From: Actinomucor elegans
Taxonomy: Eukaryota; Mucoromycota; Mucoromycetes; Mucorales; Mucoraceae
Assembly: GCA_026027325.1 (NCBI GenBank)
Contig: JAMSLZ010000010.1
Location: forward strand, 558,001 to 622,000
DNA: 64,000 nt
Direction of reading: 5' to 3'
The stretch's first letter is position 1. Each line of letters opens with the position of its first letter. This document shows positions 34,801-43,651 of the stretch, one piece after another. Under the pieces are notes generated by a model. The model was not told the DNA's origin, ran no database searches, and saw only the letters and a program-made list of their open reading frames with translations. The translations under genes were made by a program, and so were the position numbers.

Positions 34801-35197
34801 AAAAGATTATTCTATCTTTTTGTATATGAATAGTATACTTTATAATAGCCTTCTAAAACATATAAACATTCATTATGTTTGTCGCAATTACTCTTATTTC
34901 AATGGTCAATTGATCAACTAGTCCGGATAGATATTCTTTCTTCTTTAACCTGCAATAAAACTTACTATATTGGGTTTGTTACCTTGTCATGAACTAAGAT
35001 GCATATCTTGGCGTAGGTTTATATAAACCGGTATAGCATCAAACCCTGATTAAAATTCTCTTAGACTTAGAGCCCCCAAAAAAAAAACGAAATAAAAGAT
35101 GATCCTTATTCATTTGACATATTTTATCTAACAAAAACAGAAGACATATAGTATTTGCTACATGCACTACATTTAAATGAAAAACGAAAAAGAAAGT
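31853..35197. other. Gene-poor region
   Basis: 3.3 kb with only short frames and no domain, repeat or RNA that I recognise. A/T tracts and scattered TATA-like strings occur throughout. It ends at the 3' side of tRNA-Trp. Confidence 0.5.
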
Positions 35198-35270
35198 TGA
35201 GGAGTAAGAGAATCGAACTCTTGACCTTCAGATTTGGAATCTGACGCTCTACCAATTGAGCCAACCCCCC
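35198..35270 (-). tRNA. tRNA-Trp (CCA)
   Basis: Read on the minus strand from 35270, a 73-nt cloverleaf forms. The acceptor GGGGGGT pairs with ACTCCTC (two G-T pairs), with discriminator A at 35198. The D arm is GCTC..GAGC. The anticodon stem CAGA/TCTG encloses TTCCAAA, giving anticodon CCA. The T arm AAGAG/CTCTT encloses TTCGATT. No intron. TTTCTTTTTC follows the 3' end as Pol III terminator. The 5' flank is interrupted nine bases upstream by a Ty3/gypsy LTR. Confidence 0.93.
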
Positions 35271-35279
35271 ACTTGTTTT

Positions 35280-35689
35280 TGTCAGTCTTGCAGATGGCAA
35301 AGATGTTTACTTTTTAATAATAGAAAATCACGTGTTTTGAAATCACGCAGCCAATAGAATAATTGAATGTAACTTGAGGTAAGTACAGGACTTGGAAATA
35401 TTTTATAAGATAAGAGATAATGTTTATTTTGATGTGTTCTAAAAGCTATTTATACTATTTTGAATGTTATATGTTTGTTATAAATCATATGTTAAATTAT
35501 ACAATATATGACGATAAAAATGCTTAATAATATATATATCATTGTGAATAGCGTGATAAACTTTATATGTCTTTTCGTCTCCTGACATTTTGTAAAATCG
35601 GTTTGAAATGCCTTTTCCTCTTTTGTGCCTTTTGGAGTCGTACTTCTAAATGCAGCGGAACGTCTTGCATTAATTCGTCTGGCGCGACA
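35280..35689 (-). repeat. E1 3' LTR
   Basis: Left boundary TG at 35280, right boundary CA at 35689, identical by eye to 40742-41151. The last ~42 codons of pol lie inside it. Confidence 0.95.
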
Positions 35690-38600
35690 TTACCCCCTTC
35701 CAAGCTTTGTGTTCGTCCCTGAACACTTGGGAAGCTGACCATTGGACTAGAGTGAGGACCCATGATTAGTTGATTCGGCATTTCATCTATATTTTTCGAG
35801 AATGTCGTAGGAGCAGACATAGACTTTGATACATCAGACAACTTGACGTCACTAGGAGACTTCACTTCACACTGAGATAACTTGGGAGCAGACATAGCCA
35901 TTGGTGCCACACTTGAATCCGAATATGCTTGTGATAATAAACTAGGTGGATAATTGCTAAGTGGTAAATCTTCCACATCAGTCACACCAGTCAATTCGGA
36001 TTCAGCCCCATCTTCTTCAGTCGATTTCGTAATTTCAACAGGTTCTTTAACCATTAGTTCTTCAATGGGGTCAACATGATCATCAGGGATTACAACAGGA
36101 ACCTTTGAATTTGCACTATCCTCGACAGTATTTGTTTGTACACCACCTGTAGACACTGGCGTCATTTCCTTCATGATTGTATTATATTCTCGACGCGCCG
36201 AAGTGGGATCATACCAAGGTTCGGTAGGTCGTTCACCACGAGCAGGTTTAAGACGATCGACATGTACTAATGACTTTAATGGCTCACCGGACAACGTTTG
36301 CAGCTTGTAAGTATCGAAATCAGTATACCTTTCAACTATAATAAAAGGGCCTTTAAATCTAGGTTCTAAGCCAAAACGTCCTTCATGAGTCAACATCACC
36401 ATGTCACCAGTTTCGAAACTTAGTTTCTTAATAGCAGCATCCCATTTCTTTTTATCTTTTTCAGCCATGGCCTTCAACTTGAATTCCGCAGCAGCTCGAT
36501 GTTGACCAAGCTTCTCCAGTTCGCGAGACGTATAATCAGCCACTGTGCGTGGATCTTTGAAAGTTTCAGTATCAATATATGGCTGAAGTGCATCACCAGG
36601 GAGACGCGGTTCTCGACCATAGGTAAGGTAAAACGGACTGAAGCCAGTTGTGGAATGTACTCTTACACGACAAGCCCATAATGCAGTATTCACGAAGTCA
36701 TCCCATCTATGTAGAGCACCATTGACATATTTCCGTAACATTGATTTGATGATACCATTAAACCGTTCCGCTTTTCCATTAGTACGTGGATGATATGCTG
36801 ATGTTAGTTTATGATTTGTACCTATACGCTTTAGATATTCCTTAACAAGGTCACTGGTGAAATTAGCACCTCGATCAGTCACAATCTCAGAGGGAACACC
36901 AAAGTTCATGACAATCTCCTCATACAAAAAATCGGCAACTGCTTCTTTCGATGCAATAGGTACTGCACGCGCCACGGGCCAACTAGTTGCATAGTCCACT
37001 CCAATAAGTAACCACCTGTTACCTTTTACTGTTGTAGGAAGGTCTAGGAAATCCAAATGCCATCGATCAAATGCTGTGGGTACTTTTAATGGACGCATTT
37101 CGCCTTGATGAGCTTTACCGCGAGTGCTATTGATTTGGCAGGAATAGCATACACTCACCCATTGCTTCAGATCAAACCTCAGAGAAGGCCACCAGAATCT
37201 TGGCATCAATAATTTCAACATGGTCTTGTATCCAGCATGTCCAAACGATTCGTGATATTTAGCTACAGTATCCGCACGTTCCGAAAAGGGTAAAAATGGC
37301 ACATTCTTGACATCGCCTTTTTCCTGATTAACTATTACTTTGCGGAAAACTCGATTAGAAGTAATGATGAAGTTCTTTTCCTCGTTATCCAGTAACTTCT
37401 TGACTTCTACGGATTTTACCTTTGCTCTATTTTCAGGTATTAGCAATAGTGGCCAGTCGCTACGAAGAGTTGGTGGTAGCTTGTCCCAAGCTGCATATAA
37501 ATAGTCGGGCTCCATGGATGTAGCAGCAGGAGGTTCCAATGGAGAGTCGAAATTCATTCTTGATAGTATATCAGGGATTGTGTTTTCCGAGCCTGGTTTG
37601 TAGATAATTTCGGGCGAGTATAATTCTAACTCGGATATCCAGCGCACAAGTCTACTTGGCGGCTTGTCTTTTGACCTGAAATATTGCAAGGGAAGATGAT
37701 CCGAGTATACTTTGTATCCTTTAGGGCAGCCATCAATATAACAACGCCAAGTGCGAAGAGAATGTAGTATACCTAACAATTCTCTTTCTTGGGCCGGGTA
37801 CTTCCTCTCAGCTTCCGAAAACTTTTTGGATTCAAAGCAAATGGGATGCCATTGGGCATCAGGGTCTTCACCAGGTTGCAACAATACCGCGCCACAACCA
37901 CGATCAGAAGCATCCACTTCAATCTTGAATGGTTTGTTCATATCTACTACGCGTAACACAGGGCTTGATGATAATAGTTTCTTCAACTTGTCAAAACTGT
38001 GCTGACAGTCTTCTGTCCATATAATTGGTCTTTTCTTAATGCCAGTACCTCTAGTTAAGTCGGTGAGTGGAGCAGCAATAGCCGCAAAATCCTTAATGAA
38101 TCTCTTGTAAAACTGAGCAAATCCAACAAATTGCCTAACTTCTTGTACGTTAGTCATGCGAGGCCATTCTTGCAACACCTTTACTTTTTCTGGACTTGGT
38201 GCAATGCCTTTACTGGAAATATGAAAGCCAACGAAGGTTAGTTCGGTTTTTCCGAATTCACATTTCTTCAAATTAACAATTAGCTTCTCTTTTTCCAGCA
38301 ATTCCAATACATGTCGCACATGCTTTTTATGTTCTTCCATAGTTTTGCTATAAATAAGAATGTCATCCAGATACACCAAAGCTGTTTTATCAATACAGTC
38401 AGCAAGAACTTTGTTCATGAGGGCTTGGAACACTGGCGGGGAATTACAGAGACCCATCGGCAAGACTAACCAGGAGTACTGCCCATAGCGTGTATTAAAA
38501 CTGGTTTTTTCAACATCTTCTGGGGCAATACGGATTTGATGATAGCCACTACGGAGATCCAGGCTTGTAAAATATTTCGCACCACTTAGCCTTTCTAAGC

Positions 38601-39768
38601 ATTCATCAATCCTAGGTAAACTCGAACTATTTTTTATAGTAACTTTGTTTAGCATCCTATAATCAATGCACATTCGTAGAGCGCCTGGCTTATTTGAATT
38701 GGGTTCTGGTTTCTTTCTCACAAAGAGAACGGGGGCACCCCATGGGGATGTACTTGGTCGTATCAATCCTAGCTGTAGTAGCTCTTTCAGTTGTTTCTGT
38801 AGTTCATCCAGTTCCATAGGACTCATTTTGTATGGTGGTCTTGAAATAGGGGTTGCATCGCCAACGTTGATGGTATGATGAATGCCTCTTTCAGGTGGAA
38901 GTCCCGGTAGTTTATCCATAAATATAGAGCTAAATTCTTGTACCAGATTATCCCAATATGTGTCAGATTGTAACTTTGGATTCTTGTCTTGTTCTTGGTT
39001 ACTAGTATTGGAGGTGATATACAATAGGAAGCTTTCCGCTCCCTTTTTTATACACCGGTCAGCCTGCTTATGTGAAATAAGGTAATTTAAATTAGGTATA
39101 TGATGTGATTGCTTTGTGTTTACACATGGTTTTAATTTGATACTGCCATTTTTTAGATACCAAGTATCAGTTGCCCAATCCGGTAATGGTTGTGTTTGCT
39201 TCAGCCATGAACGCCCCAGGATGAGATCAAACTTAGTATCGAATACATATGCCGTGACCTTGTCTTGAAAACCGTTTAGATCAATGTCCATGTTCACTTT
39301 ATACTTGATTTGAGATATTTCACCACCAGCCGTTTCAACTTGACGATCATGCACCGTTATGAACTCCTCGCGTCCCAACTGCTTAACTATATAGGACGAT
39401 ACATAATTCTCGCTTGCACCTGAATCAATTAAAACCTGAATAGGTTGACCATGATATGACACCCTATAGAGAGGTAAGGTAGTTGCAATAGAGTTCAATT
39501 CGGATAGGTATTTTAGATCCTCCGGTAACGAGTTGGGATACACAATAGGTAACATTTCCGTTACAACGTCTTGGGATGTAAAGCGATTGCCATTGACATT
39601 ATTTACTTCTTGTTTGCCTAACTTAATAGGAGTTAAGAGAGGATGCTGGTCATTATCTAGCGACATAGTAGCGTAAGGATCCAAATCAATTAAATTTTTA
39701 TTTTCAGGAATATTATTGATATTATAGTCGTTTGTAGTATGTGGTTGAGCTTCCTGATCGTCAACCAC
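35563..39768 (-). CDS. pol: E1 Pol polyprotein (protease, RT, RNase H, integrase)
   Basis: About 1401 residues counted from a GTG after gag. The frame is -1 relative to gag and open across the junction, so a Gag-Pol fusion by -1 frameshifting is likely. Order: retropepsin with DSGA at about 115, reverse transcriptase with YLDD, RNase H starting FKIEVDASDRG, integrase zinc finger (HESFGHAG..CYSC), and integrase core with LDFLDLP, VTDRGANF and NGKAERFNG for the D,D,E triad. A GPY/F-like GRFGLEPRFKGPFIIVE segment follows. The tail is acidic and Ser/Pro-rich, then strongly basic (QKRKRH..VRRRKDI), and is encoded through the polypurine tract into the LTR. No chromodomain is seen. All catalytic motifs are intact. 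Confidence 0.93.
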   Translation of the reverse strand: MVDDQEAQPHTTNDYNINNIPENKNLIDLDPYATMSLDNDQHPLLTPIKLGKQEVNNVNGNRFTSQDVVTEMLPIVYPNSLPEDLKYLSELNSIATTLPLYRVSYHGQPIQVLIDSGASENYVSSYIVKQLGREEFITVHDRQVETAGGEISQIKYKVNMDIDLNGFQDKVTAYVFDTKFDLILGRSWLKQTQPLPDWATDTWYLKNGSIKLKPCVNTKQSHHIPNLNYLISHKQADRCIKKGAESFLLYITSNTSNQEQDKNPKLQSDTYWDNLVQEFSSIFMDKLPGLPPERGIHHTINVGDATPISRPPYKMSPMELDELQKQLKELLQLGLIRPSTSPWGAPVLFVRKKPEPNSNKPGALRMCIDYRMLNKVTIKNSSSLPRIDECLERLSGAKYFTSLDLRSGYHQIRIAPEDVEKTSFNTRYGQYSWLVLPMGLCNSPPVFQALMNKVLADCIDKTALVYLDDILIYSKTMEEHKKHVRHVLELLEKEKLIVNLKKCEFGKTELTFVGFHISSKGIAPSPEKVKVLQEWPRMTNVQEVRQFVGFAQFYKRFIKDFAAIAAPLTDLTRGTGIKKRPIIWTEDCQHSFDKLKKLLSSSPVLRVVDMNKPFKIEVDASDRGCGAVLLQPGEDPDAQWHPICFESKKFSEAERKYPAQERELLGILHSLRTWRCYIDGCPKGYKVYSDHLPLQYFRSKDKPPSRLVRWISELELYSPEIIYKPGSENTIPDILSRMNFDSPLEPPAATSMEPDYLYAAWDKLPPTLRSDWPLLLIPENRAKVKSVEVKKLLDNEEKNFIITSNRVFRKVIVNQEKGDVKNVPFLPFSERADTVAKYHESFGHAGYKTMLKLLMPRFWWPSLRFDLKQWVSVCYSCQINSTRGKAHQGEMRPLKVPTAFDRWHLDFLDLPTTVKGNRWLLIGVDYATSWPVARAVPIASKEAVADFLYEEIVMNFGVPSEIVTDRGANFTSDLVKEYLKRIGTNHKLTSAYHPRTNGKAERFNGIIKSMLRKYVNGALHRWDDFVNTALWACRVRVHSTTGFSPFYLTYGREPRLPGDALQPYIDTETFKDPRTVADYTSRELEKLGQHRAAAEFKLKAMAEKDKKKWDAAIKKLSFETGDMVMLTHEGRFGLEPRFKGPFIIVERYTDFDTYKLQTLSGEPLKSLVHVDRLKPARGERPTEPWYDPTSARREYNTIMKEMTPVSTGGVQTNTVEDSANSKVPVVIPDDHVDPIEELMVKEPVEITKSTEEDGAESELTGVTDVEDLPLSNYPPSLLSQAYSDSSVAPMAMSAPKLSQCEVKSPSDVKLSDVSKSMSAPTTFSKNIDEMPNQLIMGPHSSPMVSFPSVQGRTQSLEGGNVAPDELMQDVPLHLEVRLQKAQKRKRHFKPILQNVRRRKDI
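35690..35701 (-). other. E1 polypurine tract
   Basis: GGAAGGGGGTAA on the minus strand directly before the 3' LTR; it primes plus-strand DNA synthesis. It also encodes Glu-Gly-Gly-Asn of pol. Confidence 0.85.
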
Positions 39769-39770
39769 AT

Positions 39771-40679
39771 TTACTGAAAATCCTGGCGTCTTTGTGCATG
39801 TTGTTCATCCAGTCTTCGGATGTCAGCCAAACGCAATTTGCAGTTTCTCTTCATATGACCGGATTTTTGACAATAATAACATTTACCACCACTGTTACCA
39901 CTTTGTTGTCTGTTATTGTTAGAGTAGTATTTTGGTCCATTAATACTGCCATTAGAGCCGCCAGCAAATCTTTTCCCAGTTGAATAACCACGACGTTGAT
40001 CCAGAGCATCCAATTCCATAGGGTCGTCCACGCGTCCTCGCACACCACTAACACCACCTTGTGTCGGCTGTCCATAGAAATTGAATTGTTGCCGAGCACT
40101 GTCAAATGACAATGCTGATTGGATTGCAGCCTTGAGCGTTTCAGCCTCATATTGTCGAATATGCGCGCGCATATCTTCATTGTTCAAACCTCGAATGAAT
40201 TTGTCGCATGCCTCCTCATCAGTCATTTTTGGGATAGCCAGTTTAATATCCATAAAGTTATTGATATAGTCAACCAAATCCCCGGTTTGTTTCAATACAG
40301 CTAAGCGATCCCGAGCAATTCTCACTGAATTGTCTGGGCGAAAGAATTCAATCAACAGTCTCTTGAATTCTAACCATGTGGTAGGTGCATCATCTGTATT
40401 TTCGATAGTGCGGAACCACGCGTCGGCTCTGCCTCTCAGCAAGGTTGTACCTAAAAGGCAAGTTCTTCCAGAGTCCCATTGGTAGAAAGCAGCGTATCTT
40501 TCTACAGATCGAATCCACCCGTCGATCAGTAGAGCATCCCTAGTACCATCATATGTGTTGGGTTCCTTAATTCTTGCCTGCTTGTTTTCTGTCAGGGCGC
40601 TTGTCAATTGTTTAATGAGTTCAGCCATGTCTCCTGCATTGCTGTTATTGCTTCTCGGTTCTCCTTGACCGTTGTTCAT
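39771..40679 (-). CDS. gag: E1 Gag
   Basis: 302 residues from the ATG at 40679 to a TAA at 39771. It has the retrotransposon Gag core (EPNTYDGTRDALLIDGWIRS, LLRGRADAWFR, FKRLLIEFFRP, a TGDLVDYINNF segment), a Gly/Asn/Ser-rich linker, and one CCHC zinc knuckle (CYYCQKSGHMKRNC) near the C-terminus. It forms the particle and packages element RNA. It ends CAG GAT TTT CAG TAA, where the pol frame overlaps. Its sequence is clearly related to E2 Gag but diverged. Confidence 0.93.
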   Translation of the reverse strand: MNNGQGEPRSNNSNAGDMAELIKQLTSALTENKQARIKEPNTYDGTRDALLIDGWIRSVERYAAFYQWDSGRTCLLGTTLLRGRADAWFRTIENTDDAPTTWLEFKRLLIEFFRPDNSVRIARDRLAVLKQTGDLVDYINNFMDIKLAIPKMTDEEACDKFIRGLNNEDMRAHIRQYEAETLKAAIQSALSFDSARQQFNFYGQPTQGGVSGVRGRVDDPMELDALDQRRGYSTGKRFAGGSNGSINGPKYYSNNNRQQSGNSGGKCYYCQKSGHMKRNCKLRLADIRRLDEQHAQRRQDFQ

Positions 40680-40721
40680 GATAAATTACTTGTCACCAGC
40701 TATAATTTCTTGTTTGCTTCA

Positions 40722-40739
40722 CGAATTCTGGTGCTACCA
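40722..40739 (-). other. E1 primer-binding site
   Basis: TGGTAGCACCAGAATTCG begins 2 bp inside the 5' LTR on the minus strand. TGG pairs with the CCA end of a tRNA. TGGTAGC.CC resembles the initiator-Met tRNA site used by Ty1, but the exact tRNA is inferred. Confidence 0.7.
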
Positions 40740-40741
40740 AA

Positions 40742-41151
40742 TGTCAGTCTTGCAGATGGCAAAGATGTTTACTTTTTAATAATAGAAAATCACGTGTTTT
40801 GAAATCACGCAGCCAATAGAATAATTGAATGTAACTTGAGGTAAGTACAGGACTTGGAAATATTTTATAAGATAAGAGATAATGTTTATTTTGATGTGTT
40901 CTAAAAGCTATTTATACTATTTTGAATGTTATATGTTTGTTATAAATCATATGTTAAATTATACAATATATGACGATAAAAATGCTTAATAATATATATA
41001 TCATTGTGAATAGCGTGATAAACTTTATATGTCTTTTCGTCTCCTGACATTTTGTAAAATCGGTTTGAAATGCCTTTTCCTCTTTTGTGCCTTTTGGAGT
41101 CGTACTTCTAAATGCAGCGGAACGTCTTGCATTAATTCGTCTGGCGCGACA
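40742..41151 (-). repeat. E1 5' LTR
   Basis: 410 bp, identical by eye to 35280-35689. It abuts TTTT and then the E2 5' LTR, so the two elements' promoters lie back to back. Confidence 0.95.
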
Positions 41152-41155
41152 TTTT
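41152..41155. repeat. Shared TTTT target-site duplication between E1 and E2
   Basis: Four T separate the E1 and E2 LTRs. The same TTTT lies left of E1 (35276-35279) and right of E2 (49445-49448). One insertion therefore used the duplicated target of the other. Confidence 0.85.
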
Positions 41156-41559
41156 TGTCGGGTTCAGAACGAAAGGTATTCCAGAGGTTCAAGCCGCACC
41201 CCGGACCAAGCGTAAGTTCAGTCCGATAGTACCTTCTGGAAGAAGCTCTAAAAGAAATAAGCTCTACAGTATGTTGTAGACATTTCTAGAGATTTCGAAA
41301 GATTACCATCGCGGGATGGCCAAGACATTCAAGAAGATTCCAGATCCTCAATGTTATATTTAGAATCAGAATCAACTTCACTTTAGAATAGTATAAATAT
41401 ATGCTCCCTTCTATTAAATAAAAATCATCAACCCTTTAACTATTATTTACTCTATATCTAAAGCACTCTCCTACTATATTACATAATATAACTACCTTAT
41501 TAAGTAGTCTGTACTACGTCGCTTTTACTCTCGCCGGAAAACGCAAATACAATTTTACA
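41156..41559 (+). repeat. E2 5' LTR
   Basis: 404 bp from TG to CA. It contains TATAAATA at 41392-41399 and AATAAA at 41417-41422, a plausible promoter and poly-A signal. The reading frame of the pol tail is present but orphaned here. Confidence 0.95.
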
Positions 41560-41560
41560 T

Positions 41561-41577
41561 TGGTAGCATCAGGGTCC
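41561..41577 (+). other. E2 primer-binding site
   Basis: TGGTAGCATCAGGGTCC starts 1 bp after the LTR. It shares TGGTAGCA.CAG with the E1 site. Confidence 0.7.
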
Positions 41578-41675
41578 TATAAAGATTTAGGAAACATTAT
41601 TAAAAAACGATTGTTTCTGTACCTCGAATTTTGAAAACTACGTGAATTGAATCTTGATTAAATATCTAACGAGAA

Positions 41676-42653
41676 ATGGCTACCGCTGGATCTATGGACA
41701 ACATGAATTTGGAAACCCCTAAGAAAACAAACATTGACTTGGAAACTTTGGTTGCTCTATTCACAAAAACGTTGAAGGAAACTGGAAACGAAAGAAAAGT
41801 GAATGACATTAGGTTGAAGGAACCCGAAACGTACGATGGTACTCGAAATGCCTCTACCATCGATAGCTGGATTAAATCAATTGAACGATATGCCGACTTC
41901 TATAACCTGGACGATAAAAGAACTGGTCTTTTGGCTCTCTCGCTACTTCGTGGTCGTGCGGATACTTGGTATAGGTCCATAGAAAAGAATGAGGAAGAAA
42001 CTCCTGCCAGTTGGCTATATTTAAAACGCGAATTAGTTGCTTTCTTTCGCCCAGATAACGCGGTACGATTAGCAAGAGATCGTATTGCAAATCTGACCCA
42101 AACAGGTGATTTAATGAGTTATATCAATGCCTTCATGAATTTAAAGTTGGAGATACCTGATATGAGTGAGGCCGAAGCTTTGGATAAGTTTGGTCGTGGC
42201 CTTAGCGGTCATGACCTTCGAACCTATGTTCGTCGTATCGACCCATTGAACATGAGAGATGCTATTCATGCTGCAATGGCATTCGATAGCGCTCGACAAG
42301 AAGGAGATTCTTTAAAGACCATGGCTCCTACTTATAACGGGTCTAACACCAAACAACAAGACCTCTTGGATGACCCTATGGAATTAGACGTTATGGACAA
42401 TCGACGTGGGGGCAAACCTACTCGTGGTGATCTCAGAACTGGTGGCCGTCGTGTTGGCTATTCTTTGGGTGGTGGTCGTTCTGGCTTTGCTTTTCGTGGT
42501 GGAAATGGCACACGTATAATCACTTGTTTCTTTTGTGGTAAACAGGGTCACTATAAAGCGGATTGTCGTCAACGTCAAGAAGCTATCCGTCGATTGGTGG
42601 ATGATCCACGCAGGCAAGAGCGAGGTCGAAACAACAATCAGGATTTTCATTAA
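41676..42653 (+). CDS. gag: E2 Gag
   Basis: 325 residues from ATG 41676 to TAA 42653. Same layout as E1 Gag: EPETYDGTRNASTIDSWIKS, LLRGRADTWYRS, LVAFFRPDNAVRLARDR, an Arg/Gly-rich linker, and one CCHC knuckle (CFFCGKQGHYKADC). It ends CAG GAT TTT CAT TAA, the same context as E1 before the -1 pol frame. No defect seen. Confidence 0.93.
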   Translation: MATAGSMDNMNLETPKKTNIDLETLVALFTKTLKETGNERKVNDIRLKEPETYDGTRNASTIDSWIKSIERYADFYNLDDKRTGLLALSLLRGRADTWYRSIEKNEEETPASWLYLKRELVAFFRPDNAVRLARDRIANLTQTGDLMSYINAFMNLKLEIPDMSEAEALDKFGRGLSGHDLRTYVRRIDPLNMRDAIHAAMAFDSARQEGDSLKTMAPTYNGSNTKQQDLLDDPMELDVMDNRRGGKPTRGDLRTGGRRVGYSLGGGRSGFAFRGGNGTRIITCFFCGKQGHYKADCRQRQEAIRRLVDDPRRQERGRNNNQDFH

Positions 42654-43649
42654 ACGTAGCTGAGGACAAGGAAGCACAGCTACGTTACCCACAACAAAGT
42701 CTTCCTGAACAACCTTTGATTAATTTGACGGATGATGTTGACAATACTAAACACACTGTTATCCGCTTTGAAAATAATAAACATAATGATTCTTTAACCC
42801 CCTATTCTGATAACGTCTTACTTCCCAAAAGTAACAATGATAATAGTGCCTCTACAACTGACCACTTTGAGTTGGACGATAGTTCGCTGAAAGCTGATAC
42901 TAAACATCTGATGGAGCTGAATGCAATTGCTACTCATTTACCCTTATATCGTGGCATGTATCACAACCAACCCATATCCATCCTTTTCGATTGTGGAGCT
43001 AGTTGTAATTATGTGAACCCTCGATTGATCAAATATACGCCTTTAAATGATATACAACCAATCCCTGAAAGACATGTCGAAACTGCTGACGGTGAAACTA
43101 CTCGTATCAATCAACGCTTGAACATGGACTTTAATATAGAGAAATATGTCGGTCGTATTACTGCTTATGTGTTCCCAACAAAGTTCGATCTCATCTTAGG
43201 TAGAACCTGGCTAAAACAATGCAACCCAAAACCCGATTGGTTTACAGATTCTTGGACTTTACCTTTAATAAATGGTGAATCCATTACAATCGTCCCCTAC
43301 AACAACTCACAAAGCATGACGTCTAGTTGCAATACTGTAGCTAACCAACAACCAGTCTATACATCTACTTCGGTGAATGATATCGTGGATGGTGATTCTA
43401 GTCCTTCTGATAGCACCTCAGACAATCCTGATGGCAATACGATTTTAGTGAATACTGGTGCTTCCATGGACTACTTAATAACACCTAAACAAGCTGATCG
43501 TTTAATTCGTAAACATGGTGCCAACTTTTGTTTGATGTTTATCGACAATCCAAATGGCCATATTGTAATAGAAAATGTGTCTGATCTTATGTCTATGGAT
43601 ATCGGGAAAATCTCAGGTGACAATGATACAAGCAAGCTCTATTGGAAAA
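42654..43649 (+). pseudogene. pol: E2 Pol, 5' fragment (protease region)
   Basis: The -1 frame is open from the gag end to the Merlin insertion at 43650. It holds a retropepsin-like segment with ILFDCGASCNYV, where the usual Asp-Ser/Thr-Gly is Asp-Cys-Gly, then FDLILGRTWLKQ. A second NTGAS string follows at about 43455. The frame reads without a stop through the left inverted repeat into the transposase, so a chimeric product is possible in principle. The fragment ends in Tyr-Trp-Lys.. exactly where the right piece resumes. Confidence 0.85.
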
Positions 43650-43651
43650 GG

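Larger units (their letters stand above)
35280..41151 (-). mobile_element. Ty3/gypsy LTR retrotransposon E1 (complete)
   Basis: 5872 bp on the minus strand. The 410-bp LTRs (35280-35689 and 40742-41151) start TGTCGCGCC and end ACTGACA in element sense and look identical throughout. A primer-binding site lies 2 bp inside the 5' LTR and a polypurine tract abuts the 3' LTR. gag and pol are both open. Flanks are TTTT on both sides. Nothing is broken, so the copy is young and possibly active. Confidence 0.95.

Noticed and set aside
41029..41229. 66-codon frame spanning the E1 and E2 LTR junction.
   Set aside because: It is an antisense reading of LTR DNA joined across the TTTT.
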